Positions 25,284 through 33,319 of a DNA stretch of 64,000 bases are shown here, piece after piece. The stretch is from CAWGHZ01 sp963775315. Lineage in GTDB: Bacteria > Pseudomonadota > Alphaproteobacteria > MPNO01 > DASWLB01. Each line of letters begins with the position of its first letter. The stretch's first letter is position 1. The DNA lies in the NCBI GenBank assembly GCA_963775315.1, contig CAVZIN010000007.1, forward strand, positions 1,798,001 through 1,862,000. Direction: 5' to 3'. The position numbers and the translations under genes were made by a program. Below the pieces are notes generated by a model. The model was not told where the DNA came from. It saw only the letters and a list, made by a program, of their open reading frames with translations, and did no database searches.

Positions 25284-25537
25284 TGGCGCACAAAAAGGCA
25301 GGCGGGTCGTCCCGCAACGGCCGCGACTCCGCCGGCCGCCGGCTCGGCGTGAAGAAGTCGGGCGGCGAGGCGGTGATCGCGGGCAATATCCTGATCCGCC
25401 AGCGTGGCACCAAGGTGCACCCCGGCACCAATGTCGGCATGGGCAAGGACCACACCATCTTCGCCACCGCCCCGGGCCGGGTCGTCTTCCGCCACTCGGG
25501 CAAGCGCACCCTCATCTCGGTCGAGCCGCAGGGGTAG
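25283..25537 (+). CDS. rpmA: 50S ribosomal protein L27
   Basis: The protein has 84 residues. MAHKKAGGSSRNGRDSAGRR is the L27 N-terminus that reaches the peptidyl-transferase centre; HPGTNVGMGKDHTIFA is also conserved. Start and rplU stop share TAATG. A strong terminator follows at 25563-25590. Confidence 0.97.
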   Translation: MAHKKAGGSSRNGRDSAGRRLGVKKSGGEAVIAGNILIRQRGTKVHPGTNVGMGKDHTIFATAPGRVVFRHSGKRTLISVEPQG

Positions 25538-25562
25538 GGCGCCTCCGCGCGCGAGGCTTCCG

Positions 25563-25590
25563 GGGGGAATGGCGCGCCATTCCCCCTTTT
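25563..25590 (+). terminator. Rho-independent terminator after rpmA
   Basis: A perfect 12-bp palindrome GGGGGAATGGCG/CGCCATTCCCCC is followed by TTTT. It lies 18 bp ahead of the obgE start, so rplU-rpmA transcription is probably attenuated before obgE-proB. Confidence 0.7.
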
Positions 25591-25607
25591 GATTTGGCCC
25601 GCCTTCC

Positions 25608-26630
25608 ATGAAATTTCTCGACGAGGCGAAGATCTATCTCCGGTCCGGCGACGGCGGCGCCGGCTGCGTCTCGTTCCGGCGCGAGAAATTCATCGAGTTC
25701 GGCGGCCCCGACGGGGGCGACGGCGGGCGCGGCGGCGACGTGGTGGTCGAGGCGGTGCCCGGCCTCAACACGCTGATCGACTTCCGCTACCGCCAGCATT
25801 TCCGCGCGAAGAAGGGCGGCCACGGCATGGGCGCCAACCGCACCGGAGCTTCGGGGCCCGACCTCGTGTTCAAGGTGCCTGCCGGCACGCAGATCCTCGC
25901 CGAGGACAAGGAGACGGTGATCGCCGATCTCACCCGTCCGGGCGAGCGGGTCGTGCTGGCCCATGGCGGCCAGGGCGGGCGCGGCAACGTGCGGTTCAAA
26001 TCCTCGGTCAACCAGGCGCCGCGCCGCGCCGATCCCGGCGGCGAGGGCGAGGAGCTGTGGGTCTGGCTTCGGCTCAAGCTGATCGCCGACGCGGGGCTGG
26101 TCGGGCTGCCCAACGCCGGCAAGTCGACCTTCCTCGCCGCCGTGTCCCAGGCGCGGCCCAAGATTGCCGATTATCCCTTCACCACCCTCTCGCCCCATCT
26201 CGGCGTCGTCGCCCTCGACGGCGAAAGCTTCGTGCTCGCCGACATTCCCGGCCTGATCGAGGGCGCGCACGAGGGCGCCGGGCTCGGCGACCGGTTCCTC
26301 GGCCATATCGAGCGCTGCGCCGTGCTGCTGCACCTGGTCGACGGCACGGCCGAAGACCCTGTCGCGGCGTGGCGCACGGTGCGCGACGAGCTCGCGGCGT
26401 ACGGGCACGGGCTCGAGGACAAGCCCGAGATCCTCGCCCTCAACAAGTGCGACGCGATCGACCCGGAAACCGCCGAATCGCGCGCCGCGGAACTCGCCGG
26501 GGCCGCGGGCAAGCGCGTGCTGCGCCTTTCCGGCGCGACCGGCCAGGGCACCCGCGAGGCGTTGCGCGCGCTGATGGCCGAGCGCCGGGCGCAACTTCCC
26601 GAGGCGCCGGCCAAGGCCTACACCCCGTGA
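25608..26630 (+). CDS. obgE: GTPase Obg/CgtA
   Basis: The 340-residue protein has a glycine-rich Obg domain (MKFLDEAKIYLRSGDGGAGC onward, about 1-158) and a G domain with GLPNAGKSTFLA, DIPGLIEGAHEGAGLG, NKCD and the switch threonines. It lacks the long C-terminal extension of E. coli Obg, as usual in this class. It acts in 50S assembly and stress response. Its stop overlaps the proB start (GTGA), so the two are coupled. Confidence 0.96.
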   Translation: MKFLDEAKIYLRSGDGGAGCVSFRREKFIEFGGPDGGDGGRGGDVVVEAVPGLNTLIDFRYRQHFRAKKGGHGMGANRTGASGPDLVFKVPAGTQILAEDKETVIADLTRPGERVVLAHGGQGGRGNVRFKSSVNQAPRRADPGGEGEELWVWLRLKLIADAGLVGLPNAGKSTFLAAVSQARPKIADYPFTTLSPHLGVVALDGESFVLADIPGLIEGAHEGAGLGDRFLGHIERCAVLLHLVDGTAEDPVAAWRTVRDELAAYGHGLEDKPEILALNKCDAIDPETAESRAAELAGAAGKRVLRLSGATGQGTREALRALMAERRAQLPEAPAKAYTP

Positions 26631-27868
26631 CCGCGCCGCATCGGCTGGCCTCGTCGCGCCGGCTGATCGTCAAGATCGGCTCGGCGCTGCTGATCGACGA
26701 GGCGACGGGAAGGCTCCGGCGGCGCTGGCTCGGCGCGCTCGCCGCCGACGTCGCGGCGCTCCGCGAGAAGCGCATCGAGATCGCCATCGTCTCATCGGGC
26801 GCGGTCGCGACCGGACGCCGGCGCCTCGCCCTCGCGGCCGGGCCGCTCCGGCTCGAGGAAAAGCAGGCCGCCGCCGCCGCCGGCCAGATCGAGCTTGCCC
26901 GCGCCTGGCAGGATACGCTGGCGCGGCTCGGCGTCACGGTCGCGCAGGTGCTGCTCACCCCGTCGGATACCGAGGAGCGCCGCCGCCACCTCAACGCCCG
27001 CGCGACGATGGAGACGCTGTTCCGCCTGGGTGCGGTGCCGCTGATCAACGAGAACGACACCGTCGCGACGGACGAGATCCGATTCGGCGACAACGACCGC
27101 CTTGCCGCGCGCGTGGCGCAGATGGTCAGCGCCGATACGCTGGTTCTCCTCTCCGACATCGACGGGCTGTACGAGTCCGACCCGCGCACGGACCTTGACG
27201 CCCGATTCGTCGCCGAGGTACGCGCCGTGACCCCGGAAATCGAGCGCATGGCGGGTCCCGCCCTGCCCGGCCATTCGTCGGGCGGCATGGTCACCAAGCT
27301 CGCCGCCGCGAAGATCTGCGCCGCCGCCGGCTGCCGCATGGTCATCGCCGAGGGCAAACGCGCCCATCCGCTCGCCGCCATCGAGGATGGCGCGCGATGC
27401 ACCTGGTTCCTCGCCGGTGCGAACCCGCGCACCGCGCGCAAGCGTTGGATCGCCGCACACGTCACACCCGCCGGCGCACTGATTCTGGACGCCGGGGCGG
27501 TCAGCGCCCTGCGGTCGGGCAAGAGCCTCCTTCCTGCCGGCGTCGCGCGGGTGGACGGCGCGTTCGAGCGCGGCGACGCGGTCGAACTGCGCGGCTCGGA
27601 CGGGCGGCGCATCGGGTGCGGGCTCAGCGCCTATTCCGCCGCCGACGCCCGGCTTATCGTTGGGCGCCGCTCGGCCGAGATCGAGGCGCAGCTCGGCTAT
27701 CGCGGGCGCGACGAGATGATCCACCGCGACGACCTGACGCTCGACGCCGCCCTCGAGGCGGAGCCTCACGGTGGCGGCGGGTCGGAACCGCTCGCCCCCG
27801 ACGCGGCCGAACGCGAAGCGGCCCGGCACCTACCACCGATGCCGGGCCGCCCGTCGCGACGCGACTGA
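26627..27868 (+). CDS. proB: Glutamate 5-kinase
   Basis: The 413-residue protein starts at the GTG at 26627 inside the obgE stop. The amino-acid kinase domain runs from RLIVKIGSALLIDE through VSSGAVATGRRRL, INENDTVATDEIRFGDND and LLSDIDGLYESDPR. The C-terminal PUA domain (about 280-365) begins near LILDAGAVSALRSGKSLLPA. It catalyses the first step of proline synthesis; proA follows downstream at 28856. The last codons contain an 11-bp inverted repeat (27818-27828/27840-27850) that may act as a hairpin. Confidence 0.95.
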   Translation: MTAPHRLASSRRLIVKIGSALLIDEATGRLRRRWLGALAADVAALREKRIEIAIVSSGAVATGRRRLALAAGPLRLEEKQAAAAAGQIELARAWQDTLARLGVTVAQVLLTPSDTEERRRHLNARATMETLFRLGAVPLINENDTVATDEIRFGDNDRLAARVAQMVSADTLVLLSDIDGLYESDPRTDLDARFVAEVRAVTPEIERMAGPALPGHSSGGMVTKLAAAKICAAAGCRMVIAEGKRAHPLAAIEDGARCTWFLAGANPRTARKRWIAAHVTPAGALILDAGAVSALRSGKSLLPAGVARVDGAFERGDAVELRGSDGRRIGCGLSAYSAADARLIVGRRSAEIEAQLGYRGRDEMIHRDDLTLDAALEAEPHGGGGSEPLAPDAAEREAARHLPPMPGRPSRRD

Positions 27869-27903
27869 CGCCGCGCGACAAACCGCTTCGCCGAACCCGG
27901 CCG

Positions 27904-28086
27904 CTACAGCACCGGCGGCCCCCTACGGCCGCCCACGAGGTGCGCGATCAGGCTGACCACTAGCAGCACTAGGAAGACAAAGAACAGAATCTGGGCGATT
28001 CCGGCCGCGGCGGCGTAGATACCCGTAAAGCCGAATACGCCGGCGATGATTGCGATCAAGAAAAAGATCAGTGCCCATCCGAGCAT
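27904..28086 (-). CDS. DUF1328 small membrane protein (YtjA family)
   Basis: The 60-residue protein is almost entirely hydrophobic: MLGWALIFFLIAIIAGVFGF then two further helical stretches ending GGRRGPPVL. The sequence and length match DUF1328. An AAGGAAGG ribosome site precedes the ATG at 28086. The role is unknown; members are often stress-induced. It is convergent with proB. Confidence 0.88.
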   Translation of the reverse strand: MLGWALIFFLIAIIAGVFGFTGIYAAAAGIAQILFFVFLVLLVVSLIAHLVGGRRGPPVL

Positions 28087-28284
28087 GACTACCTTCCTTT
28101 CCGGCCGCGTCTGGCCGCACCCATCGACAACGTCGCGTATCGGGTCCGGTTCAACGCCGAAGCGGAAACAGTGCTGTGATGACGGCGTGACCTCTTTGGG
28201 CACGGGCGCACCCGCCGTTTTATGGCCCTTCGCGGAGGCCCATCTCTCATTCCGCACAACAGCGAGAACGGGCAGGAGCGAGAG

Positions 28285-28803
28285 ATGAAAGGAACGGCAC
28301 GCATCTCGAAAACCCTGGCCGCTGCCGCGCTCGGCGCGATGATCGCCATGCCGGCCGCCGCGCAGGTGCTGAAGGTGACCCCCGATTTCGACACGCGCGC
28401 GACCAGCCTGATCGGCCACGTGGTGACCGACCCGCAGGGCCACTCTGTCGGCAAGATCGACAACTTATTGATCAAGAAGAACGGGCAGGTCGGCTTCATC
28501 GTGCTGTCGGTCGCGCGGCGGCTGGGCATCGGCGCGAAGATGGTGGCGCTGCCCTTCGACAAGGTGAGCGCGCAGGGAGACAAGATTTTCTACAAGGGCA
28601 CATCCGACGACCTGAAGAACGCGGCCGAGTTCACCTATGAGAAGCACGCGATGATCGACCAGACGCCGCAGCCCGACCGGGTGGTCGACGCCGAGCCGCT
28701 GCCGCCGCTCGGGCAGGCGAGGGCGATGCCGGCCGCGCAGATTGTGCCGCGGCCGGATGCGGTCGGCCCGCCGACCTCGCTGATGCCGCCACTCGACCGG
28801 TGA
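28285..28803 (+). CDS. Secreted PRC-barrel domain protein
   Basis: The 172-residue protein has a signal peptide (LAAAALGAMIAMPAAA). One PRC-barrel follows at about 40-105: LIGHVVTDPQGHSVGKIDNL, GFIVLSVARRLGIGAKMVAL, PFDKVSAQ. A Pro-rich tail completes it. The start at 28285 follows GGAGCGAGAG. PRC-barrel proteins of this exported type are common in alphaproteobacteria, and their ligand is unknown. It precedes proA by 52 bp. Confidence 0.8.
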   Translation: MKGTARISKTLAAAALGAMIAMPAAAQVLKVTPDFDTRATSLIGHVVTDPQGHSVGKIDNLLIKKNGQVGFIVLSVARRLGIGAKMVALPFDKVSAQGDKIFYKGTSDDLKNAAEFTYEKHAMIDQTPQPDRVVDAEPLPPLGQARAMPAAQIVPRPDAVGPPTSLMPPLDR

Positions 28804-28825
28804 AATCGGCGCGTCGCTGAGCTAT

Positions 28826-28845
28826 CCTCCGGCCCCAGCCGGAGG
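28826..28845 (+). promoter_or_regulatory. Hairpin CCTCCGGC-CCCA-GCCGGAGG covering the proA ribosome site
   Basis: The downstream arm of this perfect 8-bp stem contains the GGAGG that, with AAAGG, forms the ribosome site of proA at 28856. The fold could limit proA translation. No terminator T-run follows, so a translational role is more likely. Confidence 0.35.
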
Positions 28846-28855
28846 AAAGGCCCGG

Positions 28856-30148
28856 ATGAACGCGACTCGAACCGAAGATGCCGCCACGTCCGTCGACGCA
28901 CGGCGCCTGATCGCCGAAATGGCACGGGCGGCGCGCGCGGCCGTGCAAGCGCTCGGGCAGTCGACCGGGGCCGCGCGCAACGCGGCGCTGACCGCCGCCG
29001 CGGCGGAGATCCGGGCCCGCAAGCGCGACATCCTGGTGGCCAATGCACGCGACCTGCAGGGCGCCGACGCCAAGGGCCTGTCCGCCGCAATGCGCGACCG
29101 GCTGCTGCTCGACGATGCGCGGATCGAGGCGATGGCTCGCGGGCTCGAGGACATCGCCGCCCTGCCCGACCCTGTCGGCCAGGTGATCGCTGACTGGACG
29201 CGGCCCAACGGGCTTCGTATCACGCGCGTCCGCGTGCCGCTCGGCGTCATCGGCATCATCTACGAATCGCGCCCCAACGTGACGGCCGACGCGGGCGGGC
29301 TCTGCCTCAAATCCGGCAACGCGGCGATCCTGCGCGGCGGTTCCGAAAGCCTCCACTCCTCCGCCGCCATCGCCGACTGCCTGAGGGCCGGGCTCCGCAG
29401 CGCCGGATTGCCCGACGCGGCCGTCCAGCTCGTCCCCATCGCCGACCGTGCCGCGGTCGGCGCGATGCTGACCCTGCCCGACCTGATCGACATCATCGTG
29501 CCGCGCGGCGGCAAGTCGCTGATCGCCCGGGTGCAGCAGGAGAGCCGTATCCCCGTGGTCGCCCATCTTGAAGGCATCTGCCACGTCTATGTCGACCGCG
29601 CCGCAGACCCGGAGATGGCGCGCGAGATCGTCCACAACGCCAAGCTCCGACGGACCGGCGTGTGCGGCGCCTGCGAGACCGTCCTGGTCGACCGCGCCGT
29701 GGCGGCAAGCCAGCTGCCCGGCCTCGTCGCCGACCTCGCCGACGCCGGCTGCGAGGTGCGCGGCGACGCCACCGTGCAAGCCACCGATCCGCGGGTGGTG
29801 CCGGCGACCGAGGCCGACTGGGAGACGGAATATCTCGACGCCATCGTGTCCATCGCCGTGGTCGACGGGGTGGGCGGCGCGATCGAGCACATCAACCGTC
29901 ACGGTTCGCACCACACCGATTCGATCGTGACGTCGGACGAGGCGGCCGCCCGCCGGTTCCTCGCCGAGGTCGATTCCGCCATCGTCCTGCACAACGCCTC
30001 GACCCAGTTCGCCGACGGCGGAGAGTTCGGCATGGGCGCCGAGATCGGCATCTCGACCGGGCGGCTGCACGCGCGCGGCCCGGTGGGGGCGGAGCAGCTC
30101 ACGACCTACAAGTACGTGGTGCATGGCGCGGGGCAGGTCCGGCCCTGA
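28856..30148 (+). CDS. proA: Gamma-glutamyl phosphate reductase
   Basis: The 430-residue aldehyde-dehydrogenase-fold enzyme reduces gamma-glutamyl phosphate for proline synthesis. Visible motifs are VPLGVIGIIYESRPNVTADA, KSGNAAILRGGSES, the catalytic-Cys segment TGVCGACETVLVD and TQFADGGEFGMGAEIGISTG near the C-terminus. Length is typical. Its stop is within 4 bp of the likely nadD start. Confidence 0.96.
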   Translation: MNATRTEDAATSVDARRLIAEMARAARAAVQALGQSTGAARNAALTAAAAEIRARKRDILVANARDLQGADAKGLSAAMRDRLLLDDARIEAMARGLEDIAALPDPVGQVIADWTRPNGLRITRVRVPLGVIGIIYESRPNVTADAGGLCLKSGNAAILRGGSESLHSSAAIADCLRAGLRSAGLPDAAVQLVPIADRAAVGAMLTLPDLIDIIVPRGGKSLIARVQQESRIPVVAHLEGICHVYVDRAADPEMAREIVHNAKLRRTGVCGACETVLVDRAVAASQLPGLVADLADAGCEVRGDATVQATDPRVVPATEADWETEYLDAIVSIAVVDGVGGAIEHINRHGSHHTDSIVTSDEAAARRFLAEVDSAIVLHNASTQFADGGEFGMGAEIGISTGRLHARGPVGAEQLTTYKYVVHGAGQVRP

Positions 30149-30780
30149 GCGCGCGCGCGATCATTCAGGCGGCGCTGGGCCCGGCGCCCGGCCGGCGCAT
30201 CGGGCTGCTCGGCGGGTCGTTCAACCCCGCCCACGACGGCCATCTGCACATCAGCAACCTGGCGATCGAGCGGCTGCGGCTCGACGAGGTGTGGTGGCTG
30301 GTCTCGCCGCAGAACCCGCTGAAGCCGGCGGACGGCATGGCGCCCTTCGCCGCGCGACTGGCCGACGCCCGGCGCCTCGCGCGGCCGAGCCCCGCGGTTC
30401 GCGTCACCGATATCGAGGCCCGGCTCGGCACGCGCTACACCGTCGACACGCTTGAGGCGCTGACCCGGGCGATGCCTTCGGTGCGCTACGTCTGGCTGAT
30501 GGGCGCCGACAATCTGGCGCAAATTCCGCGCTGGCGCCGCTGGCAGCGCATCTTCGAGCTTGTTCCCGTTGCGGTTTTCGGCCGGGCTCCATATTCTTTG
30601 CGGGCGTTGTCGGGCCAGGCGGCCAGGCGCTACGCGCGCCAGCGGCGGCGCCAGCGGGACGCGGCGCGCATCGTTGGCGCGACACCGCCCGCCTGGGTGT
30701 TCATACTGGCGCAGCTCCACCCCGCCTCGGGGACGGCGCTGAGGACGATGCGGCTGGGCCGGTCGCGCGCGCGCCGGTGA
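30145..30780 (+). CDS. nadD: Nicotinate-nucleotide adenylyltransferase
   Basis: Of about 211 residues, the nucleotidyl-transferase core begins GLLGGSFNPAHDGHLHISNL, with VSPQNPLKP and the C-terminal FILAQLHPASGTALR. It makes NaAD from NaMN. No ATG, GTG or TTG lies in frame close upstream of the conserved start. The best position is the CTG at 30145, which overlaps the proA stop (CTGA) as GTGA overlaps do elsewhere here. The exact start is therefore uncertain. Confidence 0.9.
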   Translation: MSARAIIQAALGPAPGRRIGLLGGSFNPAHDGHLHISNLAIERLRLDEVWWLVSPQNPLKPADGMAPFAARLADARRLARPSPAVRVTDIEARLGTRYTVDTLEALTRAMPSVRYVWLMGADNLAQIPRWRRWQRIFELVPVAVFGRAPYSLRALSGQAARRYARQRRRQRDAARIVGATPPAWVFILAQLHPASGTALRTMRLGRSRARR

Positions 30781-30790
30781 AACGAAGGAG

Positions 30791-31177
30791 GTGCAGATCG
30801 TAGACCGACCATCCGTGACCACGCCGGACGAAGTGCTCGCGCTCGTCACCGGCGTACTCGACGACGGCCAGGCCGAGGACATCGTGGTGGTGAACCTTGC
30901 CGGCAAATCCACCCTCGGCGACTACATGGTCATCGCCTCCGGCCGGTCGAACCGGCAAGTTGCCGCGATGGCCGACCAGCTCGTCAAGCGCCTCAAGGAG
31001 GTCGGCATCAAAGGGGTGCGGCCCGAGGGGCTGCGCCAGCGCGATTGGGTGCTGATCGACGCGGGCGACGTGATCGTCCACCTGTTCCGCCCCGAGGTCC
31101 GCGCCTTCTACAACCTGGAGAAGATGTGGGGCACGGAGCTGCCGGAACCCGACCGGTCCGCCGGCACCGCGTGGTGA
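30791..31177 (+). CDS. rsfS: Ribosomal silencing factor RsfS
   Basis: Of about 128 residues: LALVTGVLDDGQAEDIVVVN, LGDYMVIASGRSNRQVAAMA and the terminal HLFRPEVRAFYNLEKMW are hallmark RsfS segments. It binds L14 and blocks subunit joining in starvation. A strong GAAGGAGGT (30784-30792) overlaps the GTG at 30791, so that GTG is a poor start. The ATC at 30797 or the GTG at 30815 are better spaced or more usual. It lies in the nadD-rsfS-rlmH order usual for bacteria. Confidence 0.92.
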   Translation: MQIVDRPSVTTPDEVLALVTGVLDDGQAEDIVVVNLAGKSTLGDYMVIASGRSNRQVAAMADQLVKRLKEVGIKGVRPEGLRQRDWVLIDAGDVIVHLFRPEVRAFYNLEKMWGTELPEPDRSAGTAW

Positions 31178-31213
31178 GGCGCGCGGCCCGGCGCCTAGCG
31201 CCCTGACGGCCGG

Positions 31214-31672
31214 ATGCGCCTCCTGATCGTCGCCGCCGGGCGGATCAAGAGCGCCCCGGAGCGGCCGCTTTACGAGATGTTCGCCGGACGCCTGAAAGGC
31301 GTCCTCGATCTCATTGAAATCGAAGAGAAAAGAAAGCTCTCCGGGTCGGAGCTGGTGCGCGCCGAGGCGGCGCTGATCCGCGCCGCGATTCCGCGGGGCG
31401 CACTTAGGGTGGCGCTCGATCGGCGCGGAAAAAGCCTGACAAGCGAAGAGCTTGCGGCACGTCTTTCGGGCTGGATCGAATCGGGGCGCGACGTTGCCTT
31501 CCTCATCGGTGGTGCGGACGGCCTCGACCCTTCCCTGCCCGCCGAGGCAGACCTCGTTCTGTCATTCGGCGCAGCCACTTGGCCGCATTTCCTCGCGCGC
31601 GTCATGCTGGCCGAACAGCTTTACCGCGCCCAGTCGATCCGCGCCGACCACCCCTACCATCGGCCGGGCTGA
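31214..31672 (+). CDS. rlmH: 23S rRNA (pseudouridine1915-N3)-methyltransferase RlmH
   Basis: The 152-residue SPOUT methyltransferase begins MRLLIVAAGRIKSAPERPLY. The knot region FLIGGADGLDPSLPAEADLV and terminal RVMLAEQLYRAQSIRADHPY H are clear. It methylates pseudouridine 1915 in helix 69 of 23S rRNA. Length is standard and it follows rsfS by 36 bp. Confidence 0.95.
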   Translation: MRLLIVAAGRIKSAPERPLYEMFAGRLKGVLDLIEIEEKRKLSGSELVRAEAALIRAAIPRGALRVALDRRGKSLTSEELAARLSGWIESGRDVAFLIGGADGLDPSLPAEADLVLSFGAATWPHFLARVMLAEQLYRAQSIRADHPYHRPG

Positions 31673-31732
31673 ACGGCCGGTTTTGCGACGAACCGATTCC
31701 CTTCCTGGCGCGCTTCACGCTATAAACCCGCC

Positions 31733-33319
31733 ATGCCATTCAAACCCAAGGTCCGACCGGTCGTCCTGTGCGTCCTGGATGGCTGGGGCCACCGCGAGGA
31801 GTCGCGCGACAACGCCATCGCCCAGGCGCGCGCGCCCAACTTCAACCGGATGATGAAGGCCAGCCCGCATGCCTTCCTCGACGCCTCGAACGAGGAGGTC
31901 GGGCTGCCGCACGGCCAGATGGGGAATTCCGAGGTCGGCCACATGAATCTCGGCGCCGGCCGCACGGTGGACCAGGAGCTGTTGCGTATCCAGAAGGCGC
32001 TCGACGACGGCACCATCGCCGGGTGCGAGGCGATGCGCACGTTGGTCTCCAAGCTCAAGGAGACCGGCGGCACGTGCCATTTGATGGGGCTGATGTCGCC
32101 CGGCGGCGTGCATGCCATGCAGGACCATATCGCGGCCCTGGCGCGCATCCTCGACAAGGCGGGCATCAAGGTCGCCGTCCACGCCTATCTCGACGGGCGC
32201 GACACCCCGCCGCAAAGCGCCAAGGCCTATCTGGAAAAGTTCTGCGCCGACGTCGCCGACCTCGCCCACGTGCGGATCGCTACCGTCTCGGGCCGGTACT
32301 ACGCGATGGATCGCGACAAGCGCTGGGAGCGGATCGAGAAGGCCTATGACGCGCTGGTCGATGCCGACGGCAAGGCCGCGCCCGATGCCCAGGCGGCCAT
32401 CGCGCTCGGCTACGACCGGGGCGAGACCGACGAGTTCGTGCTGCCGACCGTGCTCGAGGGCTATGCCGGCATGAACGACGGCGACGGCGTCTTGATGGCC
32501 AACTTCCGGGGCGACCGGGCGCGCCAGATATTGACCGCGCTGCTCGACCCCGACTTCGACGAGTTCGACCGCAAGCGCGTCGTCAGCTTCGCCTCCGCCG
32601 CCGGCATGTTGGAGTACTCCGCGCCGCTCGCGAAGCGGATGGGCGCCATCTTTCCGCCGCAACGGCTTACCAATATCCTCGGCGAACTCATCGCCAATGC
32701 CGGAATGAACCAGCTTCGCATCGCCGAAACCGAGAAGTACGCCCACGTCACGTTCTTCTTCAACGGCGGCGAGGAGCGGCCGTTTCCCGGCGAGGACCGC
32801 ATTCTGGTGCCCTCCCCCAAGGTCGCCACCTACGACCTGCAGCCCGAGATGTCGGCGGTCGAGGTGACCGACAAGCTGGTCGAGGCCATCGGCTCCGGCA
32901 AGTACGACTTCGTGCTGGTCAACTACGCCAATGCCGACATGGTCGGCCATACCGGCAAGCTGGACGCCGCGATCAGGGCGATCGAGACGGTCGATGCCTG
33001 CCTCGGCCGGCTGGAGGCCGCGGTCAAGGACCAGGGTGGAGCACTGTTGATCACCGCCGACCACGGCAATGCCGAGCTGATGCGCGACCCGGACACCGGT
33101 GCGCCGCACACCGCGCACACGCTGGACGTGGTGCCGGTCGTGCTGGTCGGCGCGCCGGACGGGGCAGAGGCCCTTCGCGGCGGCGGGCGGCTCGCCGACG
33201 TGGCGCCGACGCTGCTTGAGATCATGGGCCTCGACCAGCCGGCGGAGATGACCGGCCGGTCGCTGATCACCCGTGCGTCGAAAGGAAATCGGACGGAAGG
33301 TGCCCGCGCCTCGGCCTGA
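31733..33319 (+). CDS. gpmI: Phosphoglycerate mutase, cofactor-independent
   Basis: The 528-residue alkaline-phosphatase-superfamily enzyme has LCVLDGWGHREESRDNAIAQ at the start, the catalytic serine in MGNSEVGHMNLGAGR, VHAYLDGRDTPP, and the metal ligands in NYANADMVGHTG and ITADHGNAE. It interconverts 2- and 3-phosphoglycerate. Its end overlaps the start of the EnvC-like gene by 47 bp. Confidence 0.96.
   Translation: MPFKPKVRPVVLCVLDGWGHREESRDNAIAQARAPNFNRMMKASPHAFLDASNEEVGLPHGQMGNSEVGHMNLGAGRTVDQELLRIQKALDDGTIAGCEAMRTLVSKLKETGGTCHLMGLMSPGGVHAMQDHIAALARILDKAGIKVAVHAYLDGRDTPPQSAKAYLEKFCADVADLAHVRIATVSGRYYAMDRDKRWERIEKAYDALVDADGKAAPDAQAAIALGYDRGETDEFVLPTVLEGYAGMNDGDGVLMANFRGDRARQILTALLDPDFDEFDRKRVVSFASAAGMLEYSAPLAKRMGAIFPPQRLTNILGELIANAGMNQLRIAETEKYAHVTFFFNGGEERPFPGEDRILVPSPKVATYDLQPEMSAVEVTDKLVEAIGSGKYDFVLVNYANADMVGHTGKLDAAIRAIETVDACLGRLEAAVKDQGGALLITADHGNAELMRDPDTGAPHTAHTLDVVPVVLVGAPDGAEALRGGGRLADVAPTLLEIMGLDQPAEMTGRSLITRASKGNRTEGARASA

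Noticed and set aside
33273..33319. 47-bp overlap between gpmI and the EnvC-like gene as a sign of a wrong start
   Set aside because: The signal/anchor begins about 17 residues in and no later start precedes it with a suitable n-region, so the overlap is kept, with some doubt.
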